Below, piece after piece: positions 1-64,000 of a stretch of DNA of 64,000 nt; within the stretch, counting starts at the first letter, position 1; every line of letters starts with the position of its first letter. Made by a program: the position numbers and the translations under genes. Source of the DNA: Rhea pennata (lineage: Eukaryota > Chordata > Aves > Rheiformes > Rheidae); assembly GCF_028389875.1 (NCBI RefSeq), contig NC_084663.1, positions 93,005,765 to 93,069,764 on the forward strand, given 5' to 3'. The notes under the pieces are model-generated. The model saw only the letters and a program-made list of their open reading frames with translations. It did not search any database and was not told where the DNA came from.

Positions 1-149
1 GCCTGCGTCCAGTGTTGTCACGCAGAGCCAGACGAGCTTCCCTTTCAGTCACATTGTAGCTGATGTTCAACAGCTGGATAAGAAGGATGTATCCCATGCC
101 AGCTGTCACAATGGCACAGTACCACACACAGGTGAACGACAGAGCAGAG
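1..149 (-). CDS. ZDHHC23: ZDHHC23 coding exon 4 (partial, cut by window edge)
   Basis: Acceptor CTGCTGCCAG ending at 150. Encodes [40 protein letters not shown] and ALRDNTGRR, the last membrane segment and the cytosolic TTxE-equivalent region. The reading frame is open at position 1, so the exon continues outside the window. Confidence 0.93.
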
Positions 150-3100
150 CTGGCAGCAGAGAAAGAGATGGGAAGGGAGCCATTTAGTTTAGGAGCAGCT
201 GCTTAACAGTTACTTCCACGGGTAATCACTATCCTTTCAAATCCCTGTTCACATCTGCCAGTGATCACACTGCTTCTTTCATCAGATAATCCTAAAGAGC
301 TTTCTCAAAATTAAAGCTTCATGGCTTGCTTAATGACTGCTCCTAGCACTAACACAGCCTCTCCTGCACAGTCCTCTCACACTAACTAGCTCTTTTCTCT
401 TATTGTAGGCTAAGACTCAGTGCTTTACAACAGAAACGTTGTTCACACTTCACAGATAGGGAAAAGGAGTAAAGAGAGAAGTAGAGTAACTTGCTTAAAG
501 GTACACTGTATAACAGTGGCACAGCCAAGCTCTGAGCTCATCTCCCATGCTTTTCACCACCCTTTGAGCCAGACAGGCATGTTAACACTGTCTGTTCTGA
601 GTAGATAAACTGACAGAGTGACAAAGTCACCAGATAAACACTGGATGGAAGAAAAGGAGAGACAGCATACTGAACCCAAGTTGACAGTTTATGATCAGCA
701 ACTGGGGGCAAACATGTAAGGGGTGGATCTATATAGGACACAATAAATAAAAAACTTCAGAGCCCAGCTCCTCCAATAACTTTCTGCAGATAAATACAGT
801 GCAATCTTTGTGTTTCAAGCTCACCATCTTAGCAAAAGAAATGATGCACCTCTGCCTTTCCAGACCTTTAAAGCAATAATTTTTTCAATTAGGTTAGACA
901 GGCAACAGCACTGGCCTGGAGCACAGAACAAGACAAAATTAAGGAGCTAAACTGCCCATTCAGGCCCAGGTTTCCGCACCAGCTCTCTCCCAAAGGTCTC
1001 ACCTGTAATCAGAATAGGCCCCGGGGCAGTAGAACAATGCCACAAATGAAGTTCGGCCCCTACAGATGGTGTCCAGGGTCAACATAATCCCATACAGGGA
1101 GGTGAGCATGAAGAGGGAGAGGGCAAGGATGAATGCTTGGTGGTTCTGCTCCCCTACGCAGCTGTTAATCCTCCAAAAAGAAAGAAGAGATTACTTTGCT
1201 TAAAACAGAGGGGAAAAAAAGGGGGGGGGAGAGAAAAAAAGGCTTCTCTCTTCCTCCCCTCCCCAAATAATTAGATTTTCTGATTCTAAGACTTCTCTAT
1301 ATGATGCAGGCTAATATTCAAAGCAAGCTATATAGGCACAAGTCAGCAGAAGAGTAAAATGGTGGTAGTGAGCTTCTGCCCCCAAAACTCTTAAGTAGGA
1401 TGTCCTTAGCTGAGATGCCCACATCCCACTCCTCTTTGGTTCCACGGCTATGTGCACATAGGCAGCTTTGGAATCCCCTCCCCCCAGGAAACAGAAATGT
1501 GCCTTACAAGCTATCAGGTATCAGTCATCCCACTTGCAACGAACAGTAACCTTACCTTTTAAAGGAGTGTCACCAAGCCACAAAAGCAGCCCTATTTGAT
1601 GGAGAGTAGGGAAAAAAAAGCTTAAAAAAAGAGAGAGACACACACAAAATACAGCCTCAGAAGTACAAAACCTACCAGACACAGTGATGGTCCAGTCTTC
1701 TAATACACCTACCACAGAGTCGGCAGTGCCCTGCTCGGGCTGGTCTGACCAGCTGACATTTAGTGCACCAGTCTTTTTTTATTCCTTCTGGCTCCTCAGC
1801 CAACAGTCTTGAATAGCCTTTGGTCTCTCCATTCACAGTACAGCCACTGGTAGCTCCTGATAAAGTAACTCCATGTAGCCCATTAGAGCTCCCTGTAAAT
1901 TTCTTGCTTGGCAAATCCATGACCTGGCATGATGACTTGTTATTGCTTGTTGGTCTGGGAAGGTAGCCAGGGTCTTTCTTGGCTCGAGATAGTGCTGCGA
2001 GCATAAGAATTAACCCACAGGTGAGAACAACCACTTGGGAACGCCCCACATGGCCTCTAGGAACCACCTCCTGGAGGAACACATAGTACATGTAGCCCAG
2101 GGAGAACAGTCCCAGGCTTAGAAAGAAGAGAGTCCGCTCCTTCCTCTTGTGTGTGAGGTAGTAGTACCACAGCACCACCATAGGAAGAGATGTCAAGATG
2201 ACAAGTGCCAACAGGAAATGCAGAGCCGCAACATGGAGGAAGACAGGTAACAGAAGAAGAGGTGGAACAAGGCTGATGTTGATCTTTACAGCTCCTTTAA
2301 ACCAAGGGACACGGACTCTGTCCGCAATAGCATCAACAATTCTTTCTAAAGTGCCTGGGGGCAGGGATTTGCATGTCACCCACCTGTTAGGGAAAAGCAG
2401 ATTCTTGCTAACAGACAACTATGCACCCAGGATTTTTTCTCTTCCCATACCTCACTCTACTATTAAAAATCCATCATAAAGCATGAAATTCAACCACTTC
2501 CCTGCTGACTCACAGGAACTCTCACTCATTTCCCTCTTCCCTATATCTAATACAGCTGGAAAGTTTCCCAAGGAGAATTGCTGAAAACTAAGATGAAGCC
2601 CCCTTACAGCATAAACATGAAGCCTTTTCTACCTTTAGGTTCTGCCCTTCCATACGTTATTTCAACAAAGCCCCATCTCAGTGCAGAAGCTACAATATTA
2701 CACCATCCTCACAGAAAAGTTACCCAGCTTCTACAGCTAGTCTACGGGGCTCTTGGTGACACAAGCAATGGGAGCCTGCTCTGTGGAGAAATGCAGCCAG
2801 GCTCTTTTGGCCTCTGCTTTAGTTCTGCGAGGATTTTGCACCCGAAGCAACAGCCAGCCACAGGCACTCTCAGGCTGCTAAACAAAGCGGGCTTCATCGG
2901 GATTGATCAGGTACCGGAAACCCAACAGAAGAGGAAAGACCAAGGGCAGACGGACTTTCTCGCGGCAGTACGGGGCAGCGCTACAGCCGTTAGGCACTGG
3001 TGCGGTGGTAACTGCCGCGCCCAACGGTTTCCACAGCGCGAGCGCCGCGGCACCGCCCGCAACCGCCGGGCCGGGGGCGACTCCGGCAGGGGCGACTGGG

Positions 3101-3229
3101 GAAAGGGTCGCGGAGCCGTTACCTCTCGCAGCCCTCGTCCAGGTCCTCGCAGTCGCAGAAACATGCCGCCAGGTGGTTCCTCTCCCCCTTCCGGTCAACG
3201 TACTCGCAGCAGCACAGCGGCTCCTCCAT
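1..3229 (-). CDS. ZDHHC23: ZDHHC23 palmitoyltransferase gene (4 coding exons, 3' end outside window)
   Basis: Membrane S-acyltransferase of the DHHC family, which transfers palmitate from acyl-CoA to protein cysteines through an autoacylated DHHC cysteine. Exons read on the minus strand are 3123-3229, 1676-2383, 1003-1170 and 1-149, and all junction phases agree. The order is a Cys-rich N-terminus ([11 protein letters not shown]), four hydrophobic segments in the long second exon, the DHHC cysteine-rich domain ([17 protein letters not shown], then RRLDHHCVW) and further membrane segments. 377 full codons are visible; about 45 residues of the usual roughly 410-residue family length should lie off the left edge. 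The sequence agrees closely with my memory of mammalian ZDHHC23 (NIDD, a protein reported to bind neuronal NOS). The start is the only in-frame ATG in exon 1; the mammalian protein carries a longer N-terminus. It lies downstream of GRAMD1C on the same strand, the conserved vertebrate order. Confidence 0.95.
150..1002 (-). other. ZDHHC23: ZDHHC23 intron 3
   Basis: Intron between exons 3 and 4. No repeat family, RNA gene or further exon recognised. The other two ZDHHC23 introns are 1171-1675 (with a purine-rich G/A tract at about 1208-1242) and 2384-3122 (its 5' half lies inside the CpG island). I see no other content in them. Confidence 0.7.
1003..1170 (-). CDS. ZDHHC23: ZDHHC23 coding exon 3
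   Basis: Acceptor TTTTTGGAG ending at 1171; donor GTGAGA starting at 1002. Encodes [20 protein letters not shown] followed by a membrane segment and [10 protein letters not shown]. Phase is 1 nt at the 5' end and 2 nt at the 3' end, matching both neighbours. Confidence 0.93.
1676..2383 (-). CDS. ZDHHC23: ZDHHC23 coding exon 2 (membrane segments and DHHC motif)
   Basis: Acceptor CTAACAG at 2390-2384, donor GTAGGT starting at 1675. Begins [20 protein letters not shown]. Hydrophobic segments include [55 protein letters not shown] and [16 protein letters not shown] serine-rich linker follows, then the zinc-binding cysteine-rich domain and the catalytic DHHC; the Trp after HHCV is split by the intron (TG|G). 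Confidence 0.95.
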
Positions 3230-3830
3230 CGCAGCCCCTCGGCGCCCCTTTCCCTCGCGTCCCTCCCTCAGGCCCCCGTCGCCGGGACGGTGCGAGAGCC
3301 CCGGCGCCCCGGGACGCCGCCGGCACGGCACCGCCGCCGCGGCAGCAGCCGCTTCTCGCCGTGCCCCATGCCCGGGGCTGCCGCGGGCCGGCGCCGCGCA
3401 GAGCCAAGGGCTGCGCCTCAGCCCGCCGCCGCCGCAGGTGCCTCGCACCCCCCATGCCCCGCCCCGCCCGTCCCTTAGGCGGCGGCCCCGCCCCCTCGGC
3501 GGAGCCGAGCCGCTATTGGCTGCCCCCCTCTCCCCCCCGCGCGCGGGCTTCTCCCGAGCGCGGAGGTGTGCGGCGGGAGGCAGGGGGCGAGCCCCACCCC
3601 TCCCCCCTCCGCGCCCCTATCCACCTGACGGCGGAACGGCCCAATACCCGCCAGGGAGGGGCGGGGCCGCCCGTGACGTCGCGGCACCTTGCTTAAAGGG
3701 CCAGCGCAACAGGTGGCGGTGGCAGGCCGGGTGTGGCGTGGCCGCGCGCAGCCCGCTTCTGTGCCGTTACGGAGCGCGCGCCCCTCGGCACCGGGAGGGA
3801 CGCCAGCAGGTGCGGCCGGCTGTACGCGGA
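2990..3830 (-). promoter_or_regulatory. ZDHHC23: CpG-island promoter of ZDHHC23
   Basis: Very GC- and CpG-rich against an AT-rich background. It covers the first exon, the leader and the region upstream. It contains several GC boxes (CCCCGCCC type around 3460-3495), a CCAAT box on the minus strand (ATTGG at 3515-3519), a CCAAT on the plus strand (3641-3645) and a near-complete cAMP-response-type site TGACGTCG at 3674-3681. No TATA box is evident. The opposed CCAAT boxes would be compatible with divergent transcription, but I see no plus-strand gene. Confidence 0.85.
3123..3229 (-). CDS. ZDHHC23: ZDHHC23 coding exon 1
   Basis: Encodes the N-terminus from ATG at 3229-3227: [17 protein letters not shown] and on to DLDEGCE. 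It ends in AG before the donor GTAACG at 3122, and the Arg codon AG|G is completed by the next exon. Cysteine-dense (CCC, CFCDC). No in-frame ATG lies further upstream in the GC-rich leader. Confidence 0.92.
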
Positions 3831-4962
3831 GAGTGACCGCGACCCGAGCTGTAAAGAACAAAGTCTCCCTTCAAACAGACTAAGTGAAATCTTACCTACA
3901 CACAGGCCAGTAAGCAGCTCTACTGCAGCGGCTGTGTTTCCCCATGCAACATACTTCTTGCCTACCGCCATTTAATATTTTACCTCAGGGAGCAGCATTT
4001 TTGAGTTGAAAGGGCACCCACCCGCACATCTACATTGGTATAAGGGTATCTCCTTAACATACTTCAGTTGCAAACAGAGAAGCCCAGCTGTATGCACTAT
4101 CAGAAGACAAAGATGCCAGTCAAAGCCTCCATATAACTTGATCTTTAGGGATTTCACCCCTCCAGAAAGTTGCCATTTCCATGACCAGGTCAACCCTACT
4201 TTAGATTTTTTTTAATTTAATCTCACTTAAGTCAACTTACTCAAAAAGCTTGAAACTGAAGGAAAGTTTCCTTCAGTAGGCACCACACCAGAGAAATGAA
4301 CAGCCCTTCACAGAAGGAAAATAGTGGGGACTGAAATTTCTTTGGAAGAGCTAGAGGAACATATGGTGGAAGGAAGTCCACGAAATCCTCTCAATAACCA
4401 AGAGAAATTTTCAGACACTTTTCTGTTTATTTGAACAATCTTTGAAAAAACCCATCCTTAAAGATGGTGACTTGTTTTACAAGGTCCACATGTCTGGAAA
4501 GCACATAAATATCCTGTCAGTTTCAAACCACCACCTGTTATTTTTCTCTAGAACATTTTTGATTGATGGTCATTTTTCAAGTCAACATAAAAAGCTGAGA
4601 TTGCATTAAACACAGACACTGCTCTCTGCTGAGGATGTTTACCCTTCTTCTGTAATTTGCAGATCTGACAACATGTAGTACAACTGCCTTCACTCATTCA
4701 TGCTAGGACTTCAGAGCTCTGCACTGTTCAGAAGAAAAGAAAAAAAGAACATTCCAGCACACTGGGCCAGCCATGGGGGCAGATCACAGGAGGTGCAGGA
4801 ATTCAGAATCCACCTCACTTCCTCCGGAAACCTTTATTCTGTGCAGCTTTTCAGCCAAAATAGTAAAAAGTCCATAGACAGTAGTGACAAGGCCTACCCC
4901 CGAGTTTTCAAATCACTCATCTTCTTTCTTCCAATATCTTACATTGAAAGCTGATGCAGATA
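3831..4962. other. GRAMD1C 3' UTR and short spacer before the ZDHHC23 promoter
   Basis: No coding sequence recognised. The part nearest 4962 should be GRAMD1C 3' UTR; the remainder, down to the CpG island at 3830, is the whole intergenic spacer. Unremarkable AT-rich sequence apart from the two AATAAA motifs listed separately. Confidence 0.6.
4833..4838 (-). terminator. GRAMD1C: Candidate GRAMD1C polyadenylation signal
   Basis: AATAAA on the minus strand (TTTATT on plus), about 125 nt past the stop codon. A second AATAAA lies at 4426-4431. Either could end the GRAMD1C transcript; the sequence alone does not decide. 3' cleavage sites are not verified. Confidence 0.5.
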
Positions 4963-59406
<54,444 letters not shown>

Positions 59407-59870
59407 TTAAAGGGGCAGGCGCCGGCCGGGCCGCGGGGGCGTGGGGCGCCGGGCCGGGCCGAGGCCGCTGCCGGGGCCGGGCCGCGCTGGGCCGGGGGGC
59501 GGCGGCGGCGGGAGGGGGCAGCGGCTCGCCGGCCCTCAGGGCAAGGCTGCAGGCGCTGGCGTGGGCAGAGGGGGCCGCGGCGGGCGCCACAGGCGGGGCA
59601 GGGCGCGTCGCGTCGCGTCGCGGCGGCCTCGGCCCGGGAGACCGCTGTGAGCGAGGCTTTGCGAAAGGCCTGGGGGAAAGGCGGCGGAGTCGGTGGGGAA
59701 AAGCAGAAAGCGCCGGAGCTGAGGGAGACCTTGGGAAGCGCAGCGGGAAAAACCGCCTGGCTGCCGGGAAGCCAAGAGGGGGCCGTGCGACCCCTCTCCC
59801 TGCCCGCAGCGGGCTCGCGGGGGGAACCGTCCCCGAGAAGAGGCAGGGCTGCTTTCCTGGGAGCAGAGCG

Positions 59871-62639
59871 AGCGGTTCCCCAGAGCAGCGCCCACAACCC
59901 GAGGCGCTCTTTCATCTTCCAGTCTTCCTTCCCACAATCCTGTTTACATAAAGGAGAATCAATAAAAATAATTAAAACTCGGCTTCGGACGTGCTGTTCG
60001 CAGTGGTTCAGTGACGCAAGAGGAATCGATCCCGGGCTTTTTTTAACGAGTCTCTTCAGGAGCCAGTTCTTTTGAGTAAGAACTCCTCAGCAAACACGGG
60101 GGGAGAGGGGAGAGAAGATACAAGACTCCTTTTTAATGTCAGGATATTATGTAATCCGTCAAGCTGGCAATGAGGTTCGGGGTTGAGCGGAAAACACATT
60201 TTAAACGCTACTCCGGAGGACCACCTAGAGGACAAGCAGGGGAAAACCCGCCTGCAAGTGTAGACGCGTGAGGGGTGCCAAGCCCGAGCGACGTTTTCAA
60301 AATACTCCCTTGCTGAGGAAAGCTGCTTTCCGAGGACCTCCTGAAGGTCAAACGCCCCATTTCCATCCGCGTGGTGCACGTGCATTCCCGAGGCCTGTGC
60401 GACGGGGCCAGGAGCTCGGGCTTTCCTGCTCAGCCCCGGCCATGAATTGCGTGCATCTACGTGTCCCCAGTGTGCCTGGCATTTCCCAGAGGGTATGAAG
60501 TAACCAAGCCTGTGCCAGAGAGTGAACGAACACGGAGGAATCATCACCGGCTCCACAGCTGCCTCCAGAAAGGAGAAAGCAGGGAGCGGGCTGAGGCCCA
60601 CCCTGCTGCCCAGGGTGTCTTCAGATGCAAGCAAGGAAGGGAATAAAATAAACACATGGCGTGGGGAGAGAGTGAATTATTTTTAAAATGCCATTCCACT
60701 GGATTCTCTATTAACCCATGCATATATATATATATGTGTATATATATGTGTGTGTATATATATAATGCTATTTGTCTGCTGAGACAGCGAAGACAAGATT
60801 TCAGCCATCTGCATTTCAGGGAGCTTGTCTCAAGAAACCCAGGCTCTCATTTGTAAAGCTGCTGAGCAGCTCCAAATGGTTTCTGTCAAAGGTGTGAGCA
60901 CCCCAGATTTTGAACGCTGGGCTTCAAGTTTGACACAACCAAATAGTGTGACCTTCAAATTAGTGGACCCAGCTGAAACTGTGCTGGCCTGCACCTTTGT
61001 GCCCTTCAGTCATATTATAGGAAATGAAAGAGCGCTGTGATATGAAAATAAAATTTCTGTCTTGCTCACTAGCTGGTTAGTAGGCAAAGGGCAGGGATAT
61101 CGGGGCTGTGGAGGGGAGGTACAACAGGGAGGGAAGCAGAAGGCCTTGGTGGTGTGGCAGGTGAGGCGAGGCAGAGGACATAGCAGCTCGCTGGGAGCAT
61201 CACTTCTTTTAACTTAGAAAATGTAGTGCCTGGAGCCAAATGTGGGGCAACAGAGAGCCAAGGAAGTGTGGTCCTTCCATGTTGACTTGGCTGATATGCA
61301 GTCATGGCCAGTGACTAAACCATCCTCATTTTGCTTGATCTGTCAAATGCCTTTGACTTTATTAATTATTCAGTCTTCAAAATCTTGATTGTTCTTGAGT
61401 CCTTTAACTTGTTTCTTTCATAGATCTCTTCAATGTTTCCATCAGAAGAGCCTCATGATCCACCTTCAACTTTTTGCTGAAGTGCTATGTTGCTCTCTTC
61501 TTTGTACCAATTTCCTTGTTCATACATACTTTATTTCTGAATGATCCCTTCCTGGTAATCCCAGGTGTTCCCCACCTTTCAATCCATTTAAAACAGGGAA
61601 GAAATACTTGCTTTTTAGGTTCTTTAGCTGCCCTCCCCTCTTGCCTGCCCTACTTTCTCTGATACAGGTGTCACCATATCAAAGCCAGAGCAATTGGCCA
61701 GAGATAGTCACTCAGAGAATGTGTTGTGCCTCTTGATGTCACCTGGTCAGCAGATTTTTGGAAGCCAGATGTGGAATTTCCTGAAGTGGTTATTATGGAG
61801 CATCCACACATGAAGATGCAAATCACCAACTGAAGAAACTGAATATTCAAGAAAGCCATACAACAATAGCGTCATGACAGTTTTCCTCATGGTGGGGTGG
61901 GGTTTTTTGGTCCTTTTTACTTCTAATCACAAGAAAAGTAATAATATGCATGCCTCTCCTAACAGAAATGTGCTGTGTTTGTGTTTCAATGGATGTGGAA
62001 TGGTGTCTTAACTGGATATTAAAATACATTTTGATTTACCTGAAGGGGCCTGTAAGAGAAGCAACATCATTAGATAAAGCCAGCAGGCTTCAAGAAAGGT
62101 TTACCATAATCTCTACTCCCATATCTGAGGGAAGAGATGTCAGCCAGCTAGCCGAAAAGGGCCATGCTTGGTGCAGCTAGCTGTAACACTGCAGGGAGGA
62201 CTGAATGTTAGAGCAGGGGATTTTGGCTGCTGAGAAATGTTGTGTCTGTACCTTTGTGTGAACGCTTGCTTTCATCACTAGAGCATACAAGTTAGGTTTG
62301 CATGTAGGTCATCTATTTTAGCTGTTTTGCCCTTCACCCAGGTGGTATAGACAACCTTTACTTACGCTAAAGTTTAAGTAATCGATTTTTGGTTAATAAG
62401 GCTTTGCTGAGAAAAAAAAAAATCTTTGGGGATGTTTTTAGCTATATACACAGAGTGAATATAGCCACAAAGAGTCTGAATTCCTATAGCTTCCTATATG
62501 GTCAGTAAGAATAACAGGAGCCCAGCTGCTAGGAAAATCAAGCCAATGCTCTCTGTCGTTTCTCTTTCTCTAGGGAGGAGTTAGCAGAAGAGCGGTCTTC
62601 TCCTGAATAGCTGAATGATCTGTACTCAGCCCAAAGTTC
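59871..62639. other. Intergenic region upstream of GRAMD1C
   Basis: No coding sequence I can support on either strand. AATAAA motifs occur on the plus strand near 59960, 60641-60650 (two overlapping) and 61045, which could end a divergent noncoding transcript from the CpG island, but no exon structure is visible. An alternating TA/TG tract lies at about 60719-60763. ATP6V1A, which sits upstream of GRAMD1C in mammals, is not seen in this interval. Confidence 0.55.
60719..60763. repeat. (TA)n/(TG)n alternating tract
   Basis: Alternating purine-pyrimidine run ATATATATATATGTGTATAT and onward with mixed TG units; a compound dinucleotide microsatellite. Confidence 0.85.
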
Positions 62640-62644
62640 TGGTT

Positions 62645-62652
62645 TATATAAG
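62645..62652 (+). promoter_or_regulatory. TATA box of an unrecognised plus-strand gene
   Basis: TATATAAG in the context TTTATATAAGGCC, with no nearby CpG island. Expected transcription start about 25-30 nt downstream, near 62675, giving a leader of about 270-300 nt before the signal-peptide ATG. CCCAAAGTTCTGG just upstream (about 62630-62642) resembles an HNF4/nuclear-receptor half-site, which is only suggestive. Confidence 0.55.
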
Positions 62653-62943
62653 GCCAAAGCAAGAAAGAACATATTATCTTCTCTCTGCTCTTAGAGTATT
62701 TTCAGCATCTTCTCTGAGAGAGATTAGAACAGCCCCTGGGAAGTCATTGTTATAAGTTAAAATGTGGCTGTCATCCAGGCAGCAAGCAGAGCACTGTGAA
62801 CTCAAAGCTGTGGTAACTTTAGTAAGTGTGACATTCACTGGGCACAATGTGAGCTCCTGTTGCAACAACACACACATACTTTTTTTGCCCATACTACTGA
62901 AGAGAGAGGGGGAAAGACAGTTGAGATCATATACTTGAGCACT

Positions 62944-63010
62944 ATGAACCAGTACGTTGGAAAGCTCTGTAGGGCTGCAATGTCTTCACTCTTCTTCTTC
63001 TTACTGCTGG
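62944..63010 (+). CDS. Unrecognised secreted or membrane protein gene, coding exon 1 (signal peptide)
   Basis: Two in-frame ATGs, at 62944 (A at -3) and 62980 (G at -3), lead into a strongly hydrophobic run, MSSLFFFLLL, that ends at donor G|GTAAGT (GT at 63011-63012). The Kozak context is acceptable for both; the second ATG gives the more typical signal-peptide length, the first adds a 12-residue basic n-region. The partial codon G joins CC of exon 2. I do not recognise the protein. The TATA box at 62645 and a matching second exon support a real gene. Confidence 0.5.
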
Positions 63011-63832
63011 GTAAGTACCAAAAACCCTTCTTTAATTTTAAGAAATGTAGCTTATTTCTAGAGCTTAGATTGAAGGGTTCTTTTCTGTTTTTCAAAAAGC
63101 CATTTACCCCTGAGGGCTTCCTCAGGATGCAGGAAAACTATATCCAGTGCCGTACACTGCATTAAAACATTGTTTTGTTTGTAGATATGTTCCTGTATTG
63201 CTAACATAAATGTTTGTATGAATTGGATCCCTAGGGTGAAATTTGTATTTTCAGAAAGAGTACATTTTCAAGAAAGGCTGTGTGTGATCATTAGTAGAAG
63301 CTTCATTTCTATTTTGGTTTTCTGATGTATTCTCAACCAGTTATTCTCATAAGGTAGTTATTCATATACATTTGTGAAAGCTAATCTCATCTCAGGGCAA
63401 AAGTCATATAAATAAAGATGAATTATGTGCAGCCATTGATCACTCAATCATACACACTTGGGAACTGGATAGAGGTTGTAAATCACCCTCAGTGCACAAG
63501 TTGAGTGTGAAGTTGAGTGGCTGTAAAGCCATCCAAAAGATGGTCATTCCAGCATGAGAGGATTTTTTGTGGGATAGAAATTGAGTCCTATTTACCATCA
63601 ACCTCTCTTCCATCTACCAAGCATGAACAAAGGAGAGGAGACACAACTAGAAAGATCAAACTTTGCACTGGCCTGTAGCTACCACCTTGGCTCTCCAATG
63701 CAATTGGCAGCTGGCAAAAGAAGCTTGCAGGCTGTGCTTGTCCAGACCATACAGCAAGTTAGCACTTCCAGGACTGGGAGAGAGTACACATATATTTTAT
63801 TCTTTCATTGTTGTCATCTCTACCTCCTCTAG
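63011..63832 (+). other. Intron of the unrecognised plus-strand gene
   Basis: Interval between the candidate donor and acceptor. No repeat or other feature identified. Short ORFs within it do not resemble known proteins. Confidence 0.45.
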
Positions 63833-64000
63833 CCTGCCTTGTGTATTTCTCAGTCACAGCCAATGATGTGGCCTTATACAGGAAAGTATCAACCTGCAGA
63901 TTATTTAAAGGATTGGCTGATGGGTTGGCAAATGCCCAGTTAGTACCGTCAAATCTGGAGCACATTGTTACATTACAGGGAGTCCCAGAGAGCTTTCCCC
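63833..64000 (+). CDS. Unrecognised secreted or membrane protein gene, coding exon 2 (partial)
   Basis: Strong acceptor with a pyrimidine tract (TTGTCATCTCTACCTCCTCTAG) ending at 63832. Joined to exon 1 it finishes a signal peptide (ACLVYFSVTA, with likely cleavage before NDVALYRK) and continues open to the window edge: KVSTCRLFKGLADGLANA, then QLVPSNLEHIVTLQGVPES. About 36 codons past the predicted cleavage site are stop-free and in phase, with one cysteine. No known domain could be assigned from this fragment. Confidence 0.5.

Noticed and set aside
2578-3696. 372-codon plus-strand ORF opposite ZDHHC23 exon 1
   Set aside because: Mostly CpG-island composition (Arg/Pro/Ala); antisense to a well-supported exon, with no recognisable domain.
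60056-60655. 199-codon minus-strand ORF upstream of the GRAMD1C island
   Set aside because: No recognisable domain or promoter. It lies in moderately GC-rich sequence on the flank of the island; most likely a chance ORF.

Overview
The window is vertebrate nuclear DNA, most likely from a bird. The reasons are split genes with canonical GT/AG introns, two GC-rich CpG-island promoters, and chicken-repeat-1 (CR1) LINE copies, one with the diagnostic GATTCTATGATTCT tail. The gene order also fits: a complete GRAMD1C lies immediately upstream of ZDHHC23 on the same strand, as in the mammalian 3q13.31 block. I cannot name the species.

Layout, left to right. (1) 1-3229, minus strand: ZDHHC23, a DHHC palmitoyltransferase. 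Four coding exons are present and the C-terminal end runs off the left edge; its CpG-island promoter covers about 2990-3830. (2) 4963-59406, minus strand: GRAMD1C (Aster-C). I could place 18 coding exons. Their lengths and phases join into an open frame of 2001 nt (666 aa plus stop), close to the mammalian protein length. The GRAM domain lies in exons 3-6, a serine-rich acidic linker in exons 7-9, the sterol-binding VASt/ASTER domain in exons 10-13, a polybasic stretch in exon 14, one transmembrane helix in exons 15-16 and a short helical tail in exons 17-18. The promoter is the strong CpG island at about 58560-59870. Intron 2 (19 kb) holds a CR1 mosaic at 44150-46850, in which a younger CR1 3' end is inserted into an older copy. 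Intron 6 contains an isolated small CpG island (27385-27570) ending in a good minus-strand splice donor, a candidate internal promoter. (3) 59900-62600: intergenic, with no gene I can support. (4) From about 62645 on the plus strand: a TATA box, a short signal-peptide exon with a good donor and the beginning of a second exon at 63833-64000. This is the start of a secreted or membrane protein gene that I do not recognise; it runs off the right edge.

The two named genes act in unrelated membrane processes: ZDHHC23 in S-acylation of proteins, GRAMD1C in non-vesicular cholesterol transfer at ER contact sites. They are arranged head-to-tail, with only about 1.7 kb between the GRAMD1C stop and the ZDHHC23 start. 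Most long ORFs in the window are GC-rich or intronic noise; real coding sequence was identified by protein-family similarity recalled from knowledge, plus splice-site and phase agreement. Nothing resembling a novel multi-gene system was found. The most interesting items are the unrecognised secreted-protein gene at the right edge and the candidate internal GRAMD1C promoter.
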